Assembly: GCF_900110105.1 (NCBI RefSeq) | Contig: NZ_FOCL01000001.1 | Coordinates: forward strand, 62,001 to 126,000 | Direction: 5' to 3' | Length of the DNA: 64,000 bases | Origin: Mucilaginibacter gossypiicola | Lineage (GTDB): Bacteria; Bacteroidota; Bacteroidia; Sphingobacteriales; Sphingobacteriaceae | Shown: piece after piece, positions 32,679-41,051 of the stretch | Numbering within the stretch: the first letter of the stretch is position 1 | Layout of the letters: every line of letters begins with the position of its first letter | Notes under the pieces: model-generated | The model's input: only the letters and a program-made list of their open reading frames with translations | Databases searched by the model: none | What the model was told of the DNA's origin: nothing | Program-made: the position numbers and the translations under genes

Positions 32679-33938
32679 CTATGCGTGCTGAATGGCTTCA
32701 ACAAGCGCCTTATTATGTTTATATCTGAACACGAACGGGAAGATAATGGCGATTACCAAAGCATAGCCGGCAAATGTAAGCCAGATGCCGTGCCAGTCTT
32801 TACCTCCGCCGGGCAGCAGAAAGAAGTGATCGATAATAAGGCCGCTCGCGATACTTCCGAAAAATGCCCCGAAACCGTTTACCATCATCATAAACAGGCC
32901 TTGTGCACTTGCCCGGATATCAGGGGTAGCTTGTGTTTCAACAAACAGCGAACCCGATATATTGAAGAAATCGAAAGCCATGCCATAAACAATGCACGAT
33001 AAAACAATCATCCATAAACCGCCCGCAGGGTCGCCAAAGGCAAAAAGGCCGAAACGCAGCACCCAGGCCAACATACTGAATAACATTACATACTTAATAC
33101 CGAATTTACGCAGGAAGAACGGTATAGCCAGGATGAAAAATGTTTCAGAGAACTGGGATATCGACATAATTATAGCCGGATATTTTACCCCTACAGAATC
33201 TTTATAAATAGCTATATTTTTAAAATCCTGTATAAAGGTGTCGCCATAAGCATTGGTAAGTTGCAATGCTGCTCCTAAAAGCATCGAAAAGGCGAAGAAA
33301 ATAGCAAACTTCGGATCTTTGAACAGTTTAAAGGCGTTCAGTCCCAATGAGTCGACAAACGACTTATTATTTGTTTTGGCAGAAAGCGGCGGGCATTTGG
33401 GGAGGCTAAATGAATAAATGCCCAATGCAAGCGCCACAGCCGACGCTATATAAAACTGGTTTGGCGAAGTTTCATTATGGGTAAGGCTCACCGTCCATAA
33501 GGCAGCGATAAAGCCGATAGTTCCCCAGATGCGAATAGGAGGATAGTCTTTAACTACATCTTTGTTGCTGCTTTTTAATGCCGAATATGCTACAGTTATC
33601 GAAAGCGAAAGGGTTGGCATATAAAAGATCATATTGATGAGTATTACCCAAAAAAATGCGGAAGGGCTGGTAATTAAAGGCAGCGTAAATAATGATGCCG
33701 CACCAAATATGTGCATGATGCCATATAGTTTTTCTGCGTTAATAAACCTATCAGCTATAATACCGGTAAGGGCGGGCATAAATATAGCCGAAATACCCAT
33801 GGTGCTAAAAATAGCCCCAAACTGAGCGCCCGACCAATGTTTATCCTGAAACCAATATGCACCAATGGTAAGCAACCAGGCCCCCCAGATAAAAAATTGC
33901 ATAAAATTCATCAGTATTAAGCGGAACTTAATATTCAT
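32679..33938 (-). CDS. MFS permease of the nucleoside:H+ symporter (NHS)-like family
   Basis: A 419-residue membrane protein with about 12 helices. The start MNIKFRLILMNFMQFFIWGAW and the sequence GIIADRFINAEKLYG (a loop 2-3 A-like motif) match the XapB/NupG-like group used by Bacteroidota for sugars and nucleosides. Other segments are IRIWGTIGFIAALWTVSL and MMMVNGFGAFFGSIASGL. The substrate cannot be read from the sequence. Because it converges on GMC oxidoreductase and ThuA genes, import of a sugar or its oxidation product is more likely than of a nucleoside. Confidence 0.85.
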   Translation of the reverse strand: MNIKFRLILMNFMQFFIWGAWLLTIGAYWFQDKHWSGAQFGAIFSTMGISAIFMPALTGIIADRFINAEKLYGIMHIFGAASLFTLPLITSPSAFFWVILINMIFYMPTLSLSITVAYSALKSSNKDVVKDYPPIRIWGTIGFIAALWTVSLTHNETSPNQFYIASAVALALGIYSFSLPKCPPLSAKTNNKSFVDSLGLNAFKLFKDPKFAIFFAFSMLLGAALQLTNAYGDTFIQDFKNIAIYKDSVGVKYPAIIMSISQFSETFFILAIPFFLRKFGIKYVMLFSMLAWVLRFGLFAFGDPAGGLWMIVLSCIVYGMAFDFFNISGSLFVETQATPDIRASAQGLFMMMVNGFGAFFGSIASGLIIDHFFLLPGGGKDWHGIWLTFAGYALVIAIIFPFVFRYKHNKALVEAIQHA

Positions 33939-34044
33939 ATGGGTACCCGGTTTAAATAAAATTTAGTCAGTGTTAAATTAAAAGCGGAAAGTAGTGAAAT
34001 AAATGTGAATCAGAAAGCTACAAGTGTAGAAATTACGATTGTTA

Positions 34045-34073
34045 AACAGAAACCCAGGGGCTGAGTTTCTGTT
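34045..34073. other. intergenic hairpin
   Basis: AACAGAAAC (34045-34053) and GTTTCTGTT (34065-34073) pair, with an inner CAG/CTG. There is no T-tract on either side. It lies downstream of the bifunctional nuclease gene; it could be an mRNA 3'-end structure. Confidence 0.45.
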
Positions 34074-34103
34074 ATATTGTATGCAATAAATTATCTTTTG
34101 GCA

Positions 34104-34127
34104 AATCCGAAATCGAAAACCCGGATT
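34104..34127. repeat. palindrome family E, copy 1
   Basis: AATCCG (34104-34109) and CGGATT (34122-34127) flank the word AAATCGAAAA. The 14 bases TCCGAAATCGAAAA (34106-34119) are identical to the right arm of the longer copy at 38268-38281. It lies next to the stop of the bifunctional nuclease gene. Confidence 0.55.
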
Positions 34128-34136
34128 CCTAAATCA

Positions 34137-34736
34137 TTAGGATGCTTTACGTTTATTTAGTTCGTCGCGGATCTTCGCTGCTTTTTCATACGATTCTTCG
34201 GCAAGAGCTTCCTGTAGTTTGGTTTTGAGCTCTTCGGTACTGATAGAAGCGTAACCGCTAACCGATGCGCTAACCGATTTCTCCTCAGGTGCTTCGTTGA
34301 TATTTTCTAAATACACAAAGTCATTACCTTCAATAACAATGCCCGCTGTTGAAAGAATAAATTCATATGTGAAGATAGGGCAGTCAAAACGTACGGCTAC
34401 AGCGATGGCGTCAGAAGTGCGGGCATCTATTTCTACAGAACGCTTCCCGTCACTGCAAACCAGCTTGGCGTAAAAAATGCCATCAACAAGGTTGTAAATA
34501 ATTACTTCCTGAACTTCAATTTGATAAGCCTGGGCAAAGCTCTTGAACAAATCATGCGTAAGAGGGCGGCTTGGGGTCATCTTTTCTATTTCGATGGCAA
34601 TAGCCTGGGCTTCAAAGCTTCCGATAATAATAGGTAAACGACGACGGCCGCTAACCTCGCCCAAAACAAGTGCATACGCACCAGATTGAGTTTGACTGTA
34701 CGATAAGCCGACAATATCAAGCTTTATTTTTTTCAT
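34137..34736 (-). CDS. bifunctional nuclease family protein with C-terminal UVR motif
   Basis: A 199-residue protein from ATG 34736 (MKKIKLDIVGLSYSQTQSG); an in-frame ATG at 34751 would add five residues. Residues 1-140 are the BFN/DUF151 domain (YALVLGEVSGRRRLPIIIGSFEAQAIAIE, DARTSDAIAVAVRFDCPIF). A coiled UvrB/UvrC-like motif closes the protein (TKLQEALAEESYEKAAKIRD). Founding members are plant nucleases with RNase and DNase activity; the bacterial role is unsettled. It lies 23 bases after etfA on the same strand, so it probably belongs to the etf operon. Confidence 0.88.
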   Translation of the reverse strand: MKKIKLDIVGLSYSQTQSGAYALVLGEVSGRRRLPIIIGSFEAQAIAIEIEKMTPSRPLTHDLFKSFAQAYQIEVQEVIIYNLVDGIFYAKLVCSDGKRSVEIDARTSDAIAVAVRFDCPIFTYEFILSTAGIVIEGNDFVYLENINEAPEEKSVSASVSGYASISTEELKTKLQEALAEESYEKAAKIRDELNKRKAS

Positions 34737-34759
34737 GTTATTCCCCATCACACCTGTAT

Positions 34760-35737
34760 TTATGCTGAAGCTTTATATTCTTTAACGGCTGCAATTAATT
34801 TAGGGAGTACTTCAAATGCGTCGCCTACAATCCCGTAATCCGCTACCTTGAAAAACGGCGCTTCGGGATCTTTGTTTATTACGACGATAACTTTTGATGA
34901 ACTTACCCCGGCCAGGTGCTGAATAGCACCTGAAATACCGACTGCAATATACAAATTTGGACTGACAGCTATACCGGTTTGTCCAACGTGTTCGCTATGG
35001 GGTCTCCACCCCGCATCTGATACAGGTTTTGAACATGCGGTAGCTGCGCCTAAGAGTTCGGCAAGCTCTTCTATCATACCCCAGTTTTCGGGGCCTTTTA
35101 AACCACGACCGCCCGAAACAACAATTTCAGCATCAGGAAGCGAAACTTTATCGGTTGAACGGACAATTTCTTTGATCATGGCCTTAAAGTCAGATGCTTT
35201 GGGTTCGACATTAAAGTCCTCAACTTGAGCAGTGCCACCTGTTTCAACTACTTTGTAGGAGTTGGGTACAAGCGCAATAACTTTAATAGCCGCCGTAAGC
35301 TCGACCGTAGCAAAAGCTTTTCCCGAAAAGGCGGTCTTTTTTACCTTAAAAGAGCCTCCGGCTTGTTCTGGTAAAGCAACCGCTCCATCAGCTACGCCTG
35401 CTTCCAGTTTTACGCCAACCCTTGGCGCCAACCCACGGCCCGAAAAGGTATTTGATAATACCACAACTGCCGAGCCTTCTTTTTTAGCAGCTTCAGCTAT
35501 AACAGAAGCGTAGGCCTGGTTTACAAAGTCCTTTAATTTATCTCCTGATACGTTAAGTACCTTATCTGCGCCGTATTTACCTAATAAAGCTAATTCGGTT
35601 GCATCAACGTTGCCAATTGACACAGCAGTAACAGAAGTATTACTTTGATCGGCAATAGCACGGGCATAAGAAACGGCTTCAAAAATTGACTTTTTGAATT
35701 TGCCCCCGGCATTTTCCGCATATATTAAAACTGACAT
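34760..35737 (-). CDS. etfA: electron transfer flavoprotein alpha subunit
   Basis: A 325-residue protein. The N-terminal domain (SVLIYAENAGGKFKKSIFEA) is followed by the FAD-binding C-terminal domain with VVSGGRGLKGPENWGMIEEL, ATACSKPVSDAGWRPHSEHV and GQTGIAVSPNLYIAVGISGA, all ETF-alpha signatures. It forms the heterodimer with EtfB that carries electrons from acyl-CoA and other flavin dehydrogenases to the quinone pool. The gene starts 29 bases after etfB in the same operon. No acyl-CoA dehydrogenase gene is in the window. Confidence 0.96.
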   Translation of the reverse strand: MSVLIYAENAGGKFKKSIFEAVSYARAIADQSNTSVTAVSIGNVDATELALLGKYGADKVLNVSGDKLKDFVNQAYASVIAEAAKKEGSAVVVLSNTFSGRGLAPRVGVKLEAGVADGAVALPEQAGGSFKVKKTAFSGKAFATVELTAAIKVIALVPNSYKVVETGGTAQVEDFNVEPKASDFKAMIKEIVRSTDKVSLPDAEIVVSGGRGLKGPENWGMIEELAELLGAATACSKPVSDAGWRPHSEHVGQTGIAVSPNLYIAVGISGAIQHLAGVSSSKVIVVINKDPEAPFFKVADYGIVGDAFEVLPKLIAAVKEYKASA

Positions 35738-35766
35738 ATTTATCTGTAAGTGATTTAGATCATAAA

Positions 35767-36504
35767 TTAAATAACACGTGCTTCTGCATGCAGCAGTTCA
35801 ACCAGTTTTGCAGTATCATCGGCAGGAACAAGTTTAACCTGGCCGCGCGGGGCAGGTGTTTCATAACCGATGATTTCTGAAAATGTTTTTACATCAACAG
35901 GTTCTACAACAGCAAGTGGCTTAGTCCGTGCCGACATAATACCACGCATATTAGGGATTTTGGGTTCAGCCACACCTTCGGCAGTACCGGCCACAAATGG
36001 ATATGGTATGGTTAAAACTTCTTTACCGCCTTCTATTTCGCGTTCAACAGTTGCTTCGTTGTCACCAGCATCTAATTTTTTGATAATGGATACCGAAGGC
36101 AAATCAAGCAGTTCGCCCAGCATGCCTGCAACTTTTGAGCCGTTATAATCAATGGATTCACGGCCGGTGAGGATGAGATCGAAGGGATTTGCTTTTACAT
36201 ATTGTGCAATTTGATAAGCTACATACCACGCATCGTGCGGTTTAGCGTTTATGCGCACAGCATCGGTAGCGCCAATAGCAAGCGCCTTGCGTATAGTGGC
36301 TTCGGTATTTGCCTCACCAACGTTTATTACAGTTACTGTGCCTTTACCGCCGTCGGTTAACTCAATGGCGCGCGCAAGTGCAATTTCATCATAAGGGTTA
36401 AGTATGAACTGTACCCCGTTTGTATTAAATTGCGTGTTATTATCAGTAAAAGTTATTTTTGTGGTGGTATCAGGAACATTACTTACACATACCAGAATCT
36501 TCAT
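35767..36504 (-). CDS. etfB: electron transfer flavoprotein beta subunit
   Basis: A 245-residue protein from ATG 36504 (MKILVCVSNVPDTT). An in-frame ATG at 36522 lies inside the promoter -7 box and is rejected. The AMP-binding region shows LILTGRESIDYNGSKVAGML, and the recognition-loop region EPKIPNMRGIMSARTKPL is conserved. It pairs with EtfA. It is the first gene of the operon etfB-etfA-BFN and is divergent from the TPR gene at 36550. Confidence 0.96.
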   Translation of the reverse strand: MKILVCVSNVPDTTTKITFTDNNTQFNTNGVQFILNPYDEIALARAIELTDGGKGTVTVINVGEANTEATIRKALAIGATDAVRINAKPHDAWYVAYQIAQYVKANPFDLILTGRESIDYNGSKVAGMLGELLDLPSVSIIKKLDAGDNEATVEREIEGGKEVLTIPYPFVAGTAEGVAEPKIPNMRGIMSARTKPLAVVEPVDVKTFSEIIGYETPAPRGQVKLVPADDTAKLVELLHAEARVI

Positions 36505-36519
36505 ATCAATAGGTTTTTG

Positions 36520-36527
36520 CAAATTTA
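36520..36527 (-). promoter_or_regulatory. promoter -7 box of the etf operon
   Basis: Reads TAAATTTG on the minus strand, 15 bases before the etfB ATG at 36504. Its position decides the start: a transcript beginning near 36515 cannot include the ATG at 36522. Confidence 0.65.
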
Positions 36528-36549
36528 ATTAAAAAAGATAGAGTTTAAA

Positions 36550-36894
36550 ATGGAGTTGAACAGATTGAATAAGCTGCTGGAATTTATAAAAAATGAACCG
36601 GATGACGAGTTTCTGAAATATGCCCTTGCAACAGAATATCTGCGTCTGAATGAGACAGATAAGGCACTTGCTTATTACGAAGATTTAGTGAATAATCACC
36701 CTGGCTACACAGGTACCTATTATCATTTAGGTAAGCTTTATGAAGCATTAAACCGTAAAGACGATGCCATTAAAACCTATGAAAACGGCATGAAAGTAAC
36801 CAAAGAAAAGCGGGATAATCACGCTTTTTCTGAATTGCAAGCTGTATACAGGCAGGCAATTGGCTTTGAAGAGGACGATGATGACGATTATTAG
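36550..36894 (+). CDS. small tetratricopeptide repeat protein
   Basis: A 114-residue cytosolic protein made of about two and a half TPR units (LKYALATEYLRLNETDKALAY, GTYYHLGKLYEALNRKDDAI) and ending in an acidic tail, EEDDDDDY. There is no signal peptide. Such short TPR proteins act as protein-binding adaptors, but the partner is unknown. It is divergent from the etf operon (45 bases between the start codons), and a palindrome of family B starts at its stop codon. Confidence 0.88.
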   Translation: MELNRLNKLLEFIKNEPDDEFLKYALATEYLRLNETDKALAYYEDLVNNHPGYTGTYYHLGKLYEALNRKDDAIKTYENGMKVTKEKRDNHAFSELQAVYRQAIGFEEDDDDDY

Positions 36895-36986
36895 CGGTTC
36901 ATGGCTCATTGTCAATAGTTCATGGCGGCTCTGGGGTATTAGCCCTTCCGTTCTTCTATGAACCATGAACTATATGCTATGATCTT
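36895..36986. repeat. intergenic palindrome family B, copy 1
   Basis: ATAGTTCATGG (36915-36925) and CCATGAACTAT (36963-36973) are exact reverse complements, with flanking related words (GGTTCATGGCTCAT, CCATGACCTATGAACTAT). It fills the space between the TPR gene and chrA and creates false in-frame ATGs ahead of chrA. A related copy lies at 59418-59491. Confidence 0.75.
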
Positions 36987-37022
36987 TCTTCCATGACCTA
37001 TGAACTATCTGCAAACAAAAAA

Positions 37023-38222
37023 ATGAAAAAACAGCAACTTATATTCCTTCGGGATGTGCTGATATATACCTTTACTGCTTTTGGCGGCCCTCAGGCCCAC
37101 ATCGCCGTTTTACTGCGGGAATTTGTTGAGAAACGAAGATATATTACTGAAGATGAGTTGATGGAACTCAATGCCTTGTCACAGGTTTTGCCGGGGCCTT
37201 CATCAACTCAAACACTGGTTGGGATAGCCTGGAAAGTAGGCGGCCTCAGGCTGGCCATCATTACATTTCTGATCTGGATCCTTCCTTCAGCCACTATCAT
37301 GTGTATGGCTGCCATAAGCTATAATATGTTTGCCAATAAGGCCAAATTTGCGCATGTGATCAGTTATGTACAGCCTATAGCGGTAGGTATAGTTGCATAC
37401 GCTACCTATACTTTTGCTAATAAATTTTTAAAAACGAGGATTAGTACCATGCTGGCTGTTGGTTCACTTATTGTTACACTGATCCTTCAAAATGCCTACG
37501 CTTTCCCGATACTGATATTGCTTGGCGGTATCATATCATCGGCCATGGAAACCCAGCAGCATGAAAACGAATTAAGGGTTAAGTTGTATTCAAATGTAAA
37601 CCCCAATAAGGTAGCTTATTTCATCGGCATCCTGCTTTTCTTTGCGGCATTAGGTGCTGTGGTTAACCAAACATCGCCCTTTAGTTTGCCTATCCGTTTA
37701 TTCGAGAATTTTTACCGCAATGGAATACTCATTTTTGGTGGAGGGCAGGTGCTTGTGCCACTAATGTATACCGAATTTGTTGAGGTTAAACATTATCTGG
37801 GCAGGTCGGAGTTTTTGTCGGGATATGCCCTGCAGCAGGCTTTGCCCGGACCTACATTTTCGTTTACATCTTTTTTGGGTGGCATAACACTTGGCAATAA
37901 AGGCTATAACATTTGGGGACAGGTGATTGGCAGCCTTGTTGCTGTTATTGGCATCAACACCCCCGGCCTTATCCTCATTCTTTTTATTGTTCCGTTTTGG
38001 GAGGATTTGAAGAAAATAACACGCATTAAAAACTCCCTGAGTGGGATAAATGCCGTAGCCGTAGGATTTATGGCAACAGCGTTGATTTTACTGGTAAAGC
38101 CTTTTGGTTTAAACTGGACAGCCTACGCATTGATGATTGGTACGTTCCTGATGCTGCATTTTACCAAAATAAAAACACCGATAGTGATTATTATCGGTGT
38201 GGTTTTGGGAATGATATTTTGA
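37023..38222 (+). CDS. chrA: ChrA-type chromate transporter
   Basis: A 399-residue membrane protein from ATG 37023 (MKKQQLIFLRDVLIYTFTAFGGPQAHIAVL); an ATG at 36993 lies in the family B repeat and is rejected. It is the long-chain form with two homologous CHR halves, each with the FGGPQ/FGGGQVL type motif (FTAFGGPQAHIA and ILIFGGGQVLVPL) and the QVLPGPSSTQ / QALPGPTFSF pair. About ten membrane helices are visible. It exports chromate with proton exchange in characterised members. No chromate reductase or ChrB regulator is adjacent, so the physiological anion is uncertain. Confidence 0.92.
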   Translation: MKKQQLIFLRDVLIYTFTAFGGPQAHIAVLLREFVEKRRYITEDELMELNALSQVLPGPSSTQTLVGIAWKVGGLRLAIITFLIWILPSATIMCMAAISYNMFANKAKFAHVISYVQPIAVGIVAYATYTFANKFLKTRISTMLAVGSLIVTLILQNAYAFPILILLGGIISSAMETQQHENELRVKLYSNVNPNKVAYFIGILLFFAALGAVVNQTSPFSLPIRLFENFYRNGILIFGGGQVLVPLMYTEFVEVKHYLGRSEFLSGYALQQALPGPTFSFTSFLGGITLGNKGYNIWGQVIGSLVAVIGINTPGLILILFIVPFWEDLKKITRIKNSLSGINAVAVGFMATALILLVKPFGLNWTAYALMIGTFLMLHFTKIKTPIVIIIGVVLGMIF

Positions 38223-38234
38223 TTTGGGATTCCG

Positions 38235-38283
38235 GATTTTCGATTTCGGAATTTTGCATTTAATAAATCCGAAATCGAAAATC
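38235..38283. repeat. palindrome family E, copy 2
   Basis: GATTTTCGATTTCGGA (38235-38250) and its exact reverse complement at 38268-38283 surround a 17-base spacer. It lies between the convergent chrA and dnaB genes and may end both transcripts, though T-tracts are poor. Confidence 0.8.
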
Positions 38284-38292
38284 GAAATTGAA

Positions 38293-39858
38293 TTAAAACG
38301 GTGCTTCATCATCCATATCGTCCATTCTTGAAGGGCGAATGATGAAGTTACTCTGCTTTTCAAAATCCTGTGAAGGAGCAAGGCCTGCGAAAGCATTACC
38401 CGCAGGTGGAGGGAAGCCGTCCATACCTTCTTCAAGGTTAGCAAATTTCACATATTTACCTACGAATTTTAATCGGACAGTACCTGTTTCACCGTTACGG
38501 TGTTTGGCTATAATAACCTCGCCTACACCCTGGGTTGGGTTACCGTCTTCATCTTCGGTCAAACCATAATATTCAGGACGATATAGGAACAATACCATGT
38601 CGGCATCCTGCTCAATAGCGCCCGATTCACGTAAGTCTGAAAGCATTGGCCTTTTTGAGTTACCCGGCCTGCTTTCTACGGCACGACTTAACTGAGACAG
38701 TGCAATTACCGGTACACTTAACTCCTTGGCAACTGATTTTAATGCACGTGAAATACTACTGATTTCCTGCTCACGGTTACCACCACCGCCTTTGCCCTCG
38801 GCCTTACCATGCATCAGCTGTAAGTAGTCGATGATGATTAATTGGATATCATACTGTGATTTCAGGCGGCGGCATTTTGCCCTGAACTCGAAGATATTTA
38901 GGGCAGGGGTATCGTCAATGATGAATGTAGCTTTTTCAAGTCTGCCAATTTTGGAGTGTACCTGTTGCCATTCCCATTCTTCAAGCGTTCCTTTACGTAT
39001 TTTTTCCTGCTCAATTTCTGCTTCACCAGCTATCAAACGATTAACCAACTGAACCGAAGACATTTCCAGCGAGAACACAACCACCGGTTTATCGAAGTCA
39101 ACCGCCGCATTACGGGCACAACTTAATACGAAAGCTGTTTTACCCATAGCTGGACGGGCAGCGATAATAACCAAATCCGACTTTTGCCAGCCTGAGGTCA
39201 TCCGATCAAGTCCGGTAAAGCCAGATGCAACACCCGTTAAACCATCTTTTTTATCTTTCAGGGCCTCAATATCCCGTAATGCTTCGTGAACAAGATCGTC
39301 CATGTTGCGGGCATCACGGCGTAGGTTGCTTTGCGCAATTTCAAACAGGTTTTTTTCGGCCATATCCAGCAGGTCGAATACATCGCTGGTATCTTCATAA
39401 GCACTGTTGATCACTTCTGTAGATATTCGGATCAGTTCCCGCTGAATAAATTTCTGGATAATGATACGGGAGTGAAACTCGATATTGGCAGCTGAAGCAA
39501 CACGGCTGGTAAGTTCTGTTATATAGTAAGCACCGCCTACCATTTCAAGCTCGCCCAATCTGCGTAACTCGGCAGTAACAGTAAGGATATCTACTGGTTG
39601 CGTTTTTTCAAACAGTATTTTTATGGCAGAAAATATCTTCTGGTGATTGGTCTGGTAAAAAACTTCGGGTTTTAAAACATCTATAACTGATGAAAGGGCA
39701 TCCTTCTCCAGCATAAGTGCACCTAAAACGGCTTCTTCCAAATCCGTAGCCTGAGGTTGCAATTTGCCGCCTCCAATAAAGGGAGTTGGATTGGGAACCC
39801 GGCTGCGTCGCTCAAAAGTATTCGGCTTGTTATACTGGTTGTTATTCTCAAAACTCAT
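38293..39858 (-). CDS. dnaB: replicative DNA helicase
   Basis: A 521-residue protein from ATG 39858 (MSFENNNQYNKPN). The frame extends to 39906, but the promoter -7 box lies inside that extension. The N-terminal DnaB domain (about 35-140, EEAVLGALMLEKDALSSVI) is followed by the RecA-like ATPase with Walker A in ARPAMGKTAFVLS, Walker B in LIIIDYLQLM and SRDLR-like LSDLRESGAIEQDAD. It is the ring helicase that unwinds DNA at the fork. The C-terminus has an acidic end, DDMDDEAPF. It is monocistronic here. Confidence 0.97.
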   Translation of the reverse strand: MSFENNNQYNKPNTFERRSRVPNPTPFIGGGKLQPQATDLEEAVLGALMLEKDALSSVIDVLKPEVFYQTNHQKIFSAIKILFEKTQPVDILTVTAELRRLGELEMVGGAYYITELTSRVASAANIEFHSRIIIQKFIQRELIRISTEVINSAYEDTSDVFDLLDMAEKNLFEIAQSNLRRDARNMDDLVHEALRDIEALKDKKDGLTGVASGFTGLDRMTSGWQKSDLVIIAARPAMGKTAFVLSCARNAAVDFDKPVVVFSLEMSSVQLVNRLIAGEAEIEQEKIRKGTLEEWEWQQVHSKIGRLEKATFIIDDTPALNIFEFRAKCRRLKSQYDIQLIIIDYLQLMHGKAEGKGGGGNREQEISSISRALKSVAKELSVPVIALSQLSRAVESRPGNSKRPMLSDLRESGAIEQDADMVLFLYRPEYYGLTEDEDGNPTQGVGEVIIAKHRNGETGTVRLKFVGKYVKFANLEEGMDGFPPPAGNAFAGLAPSQDFEKQSNFIIRPSRMDDMDDEAPF

Positions 39859-39865
39859 AAGGATA

Positions 39866-39898
39866 CAAAAATATACAAAAAAAGTTTCGGCGGGCAAA
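39866..39898 (-). promoter_or_regulatory. promoter of dnaB
   Basis: On the minus strand TTTG (39898-39895) and TATTTTTG (39873-39866) are 21 bases apart. The -7 box ends seven bases before the ATG at 39858, so the mRNA has almost no leader. Confidence 0.65.
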
Positions 39899-40136
39899 GG
39901 AAACACCTAACATAGTGTATCGGCGTTTTAAAATAATCATACACAGGGCAATAATTTAAAGCTTTTTAATAAACACCGGAGTGTTGATAACTTTTTAGCG
40001 AAATATAGAACGGTTGATTTTCAGTTAATTGAAACGATGTTAATAAAGTTTTGGAATGTTGATAGCAATTGCACTCAAATGCTGTTAAACCCAAAAGGGT
40101 TATCAGTTCAATAACGGCTTAATCAATTAATATAGC

Positions 40137-40144
40137 TACTTTTG
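40137..40144 (+). promoter_or_regulatory. promoter -7 box of rlmB
   Basis: TACTTTTG, 19 bases before the rlmB ATG. No clear -33 element. Confidence 0.5.
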
Positions 40145-40163
40145 CCAAAATTCAAATTACAAA

Positions 40164-40934
40164 ATGGCATTTAATTCAAGGCCTCAGCGCGAAAGCAATC
40201 AAATGGTTTTTGGGATCAGGGCGGTAGTGGAAGCTATCCGGTCTGGTAAAGAGATCGAGGCGTTATTTATACAACGAGGTATAGGCGGCGGTCTTATTCA
40301 GGAGCTTAAAGAGCTGATGAACGAGTATCAGATAACTGCACAACAGGTTCCCGTTGAAAAACTCAACCGCATTACACAAAAAAACCATCAAGGGGTCATA
40401 GCCGTGATCTCGCCCATTGTTTATCAAAAAATAGAAAACATCATACCCGACGTATTTGAAAAAGGGGAGACGCCGTTGGTTTTAGTTTTAGATAGCATTA
40501 CCGACGTGAGGAACATGGGCGCAATTGCCCGGACAGCCGAATGTGCAGGTGTGCACGCAATCGTAATTCCGGCAAAAGGGTCGGCGCAGATCAACCCTGA
40601 TGCTATTAAAACATCTGCCGGCGCGTTATATAAAATTCCGGTTTGCAGGCATGATAATTTTATGCAGACAGTACGCTTTCTTCAGGAATCGGGCTTGCAG
40701 TTGGTTTGTTGTACTGAAAAAACGCAAGATGATATTTATAAACCTGATTACACCGTACCTACGGCTATTGTTATGGGGTCGGAAGAGGATGGGATCCGTA
40801 ACGAGATTATTCGTATTTCAGATCATTTGGCAAAAATACCAATGTTTGGAGAAATCGAATCTTTAAACGTATCAGTGTCAACAGGGGTGATTTTGTATGA
40901 AGCGATAAGGCAGCGCTCTGCTGTAATTGGTTGA
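40164..40934 (+). CDS. rlmB: 23S rRNA 2'-O-ribose methyltransferase of the TrmH/RlmB family
   Basis: A 256-residue SPOUT methyltransferase. The N-terminal substrate-binding domain (QMVFGIRAVVEAIRSGKEIEAL) resembles L30e. The knotted catalytic domain shows motif 1 DSITDVRNMGAIARTAE, motif 2 IVMGSEEDGI and motif 3 SLNVSVSTGVILYE. RlmB methylates G2251 in the peptidyl-transferase loop of 23S rRNA; paralogous TrmH proteins modify tRNA, so the exact target is by closest likeness. It is monocistronic and convergent with manC. Confidence 0.9.
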   Translation: MAFNSRPQRESNQMVFGIRAVVEAIRSGKEIEALFIQRGIGGGLIQELKELMNEYQITAQQVPVEKLNRITQKNHQGVIAVISPIVYQKIENIIPDVFEKGETPLVLVLDSITDVRNMGAIARTAECAGVHAIVIPAKGSAQINPDAIKTSAGALYKIPVCRHDNFMQTVRFLQESGLQLVCCTEKTQDDIYKPDYTVPTAIVMGSEEDGIRNEIIRISDHLAKIPMFGEIESLNVSVSTGVILYEAIRQRSAVIG

Positions 40935-41032
40935 TTAAGTTGATTGGGTGAGTAGTTATTTAATGGTCGATTGGGTGTGCGGTTGATTAAGTAAATCGTT
41001 CTTGAAAAATCAAACCACTCACTTAATCAACC
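40929..41032. repeat. intergenic palindrome family A, copy 3
   Basis: GGTTGATTAAGT occurs twice in direct orientation (40929-40940 and 40981-40992) and once reversed, as ACTTAATCAACC, at 41021-41032. The duplicated left arm allows two alternative hairpins. It fills the gap between convergent rlmB and manC. Confidence 0.8.
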
Positions 41033-41051
41033 ACTCTCCGCTCACCAGTCC

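Noticed and set aside
38109..38444. 111-codon minus-strand frame spanning the chrA-dnaB gap
   Set aside because: It reads through palindrome family E and overlaps both real genes in other frames; its repeated KSKIRNPKSK words come from the repeat.
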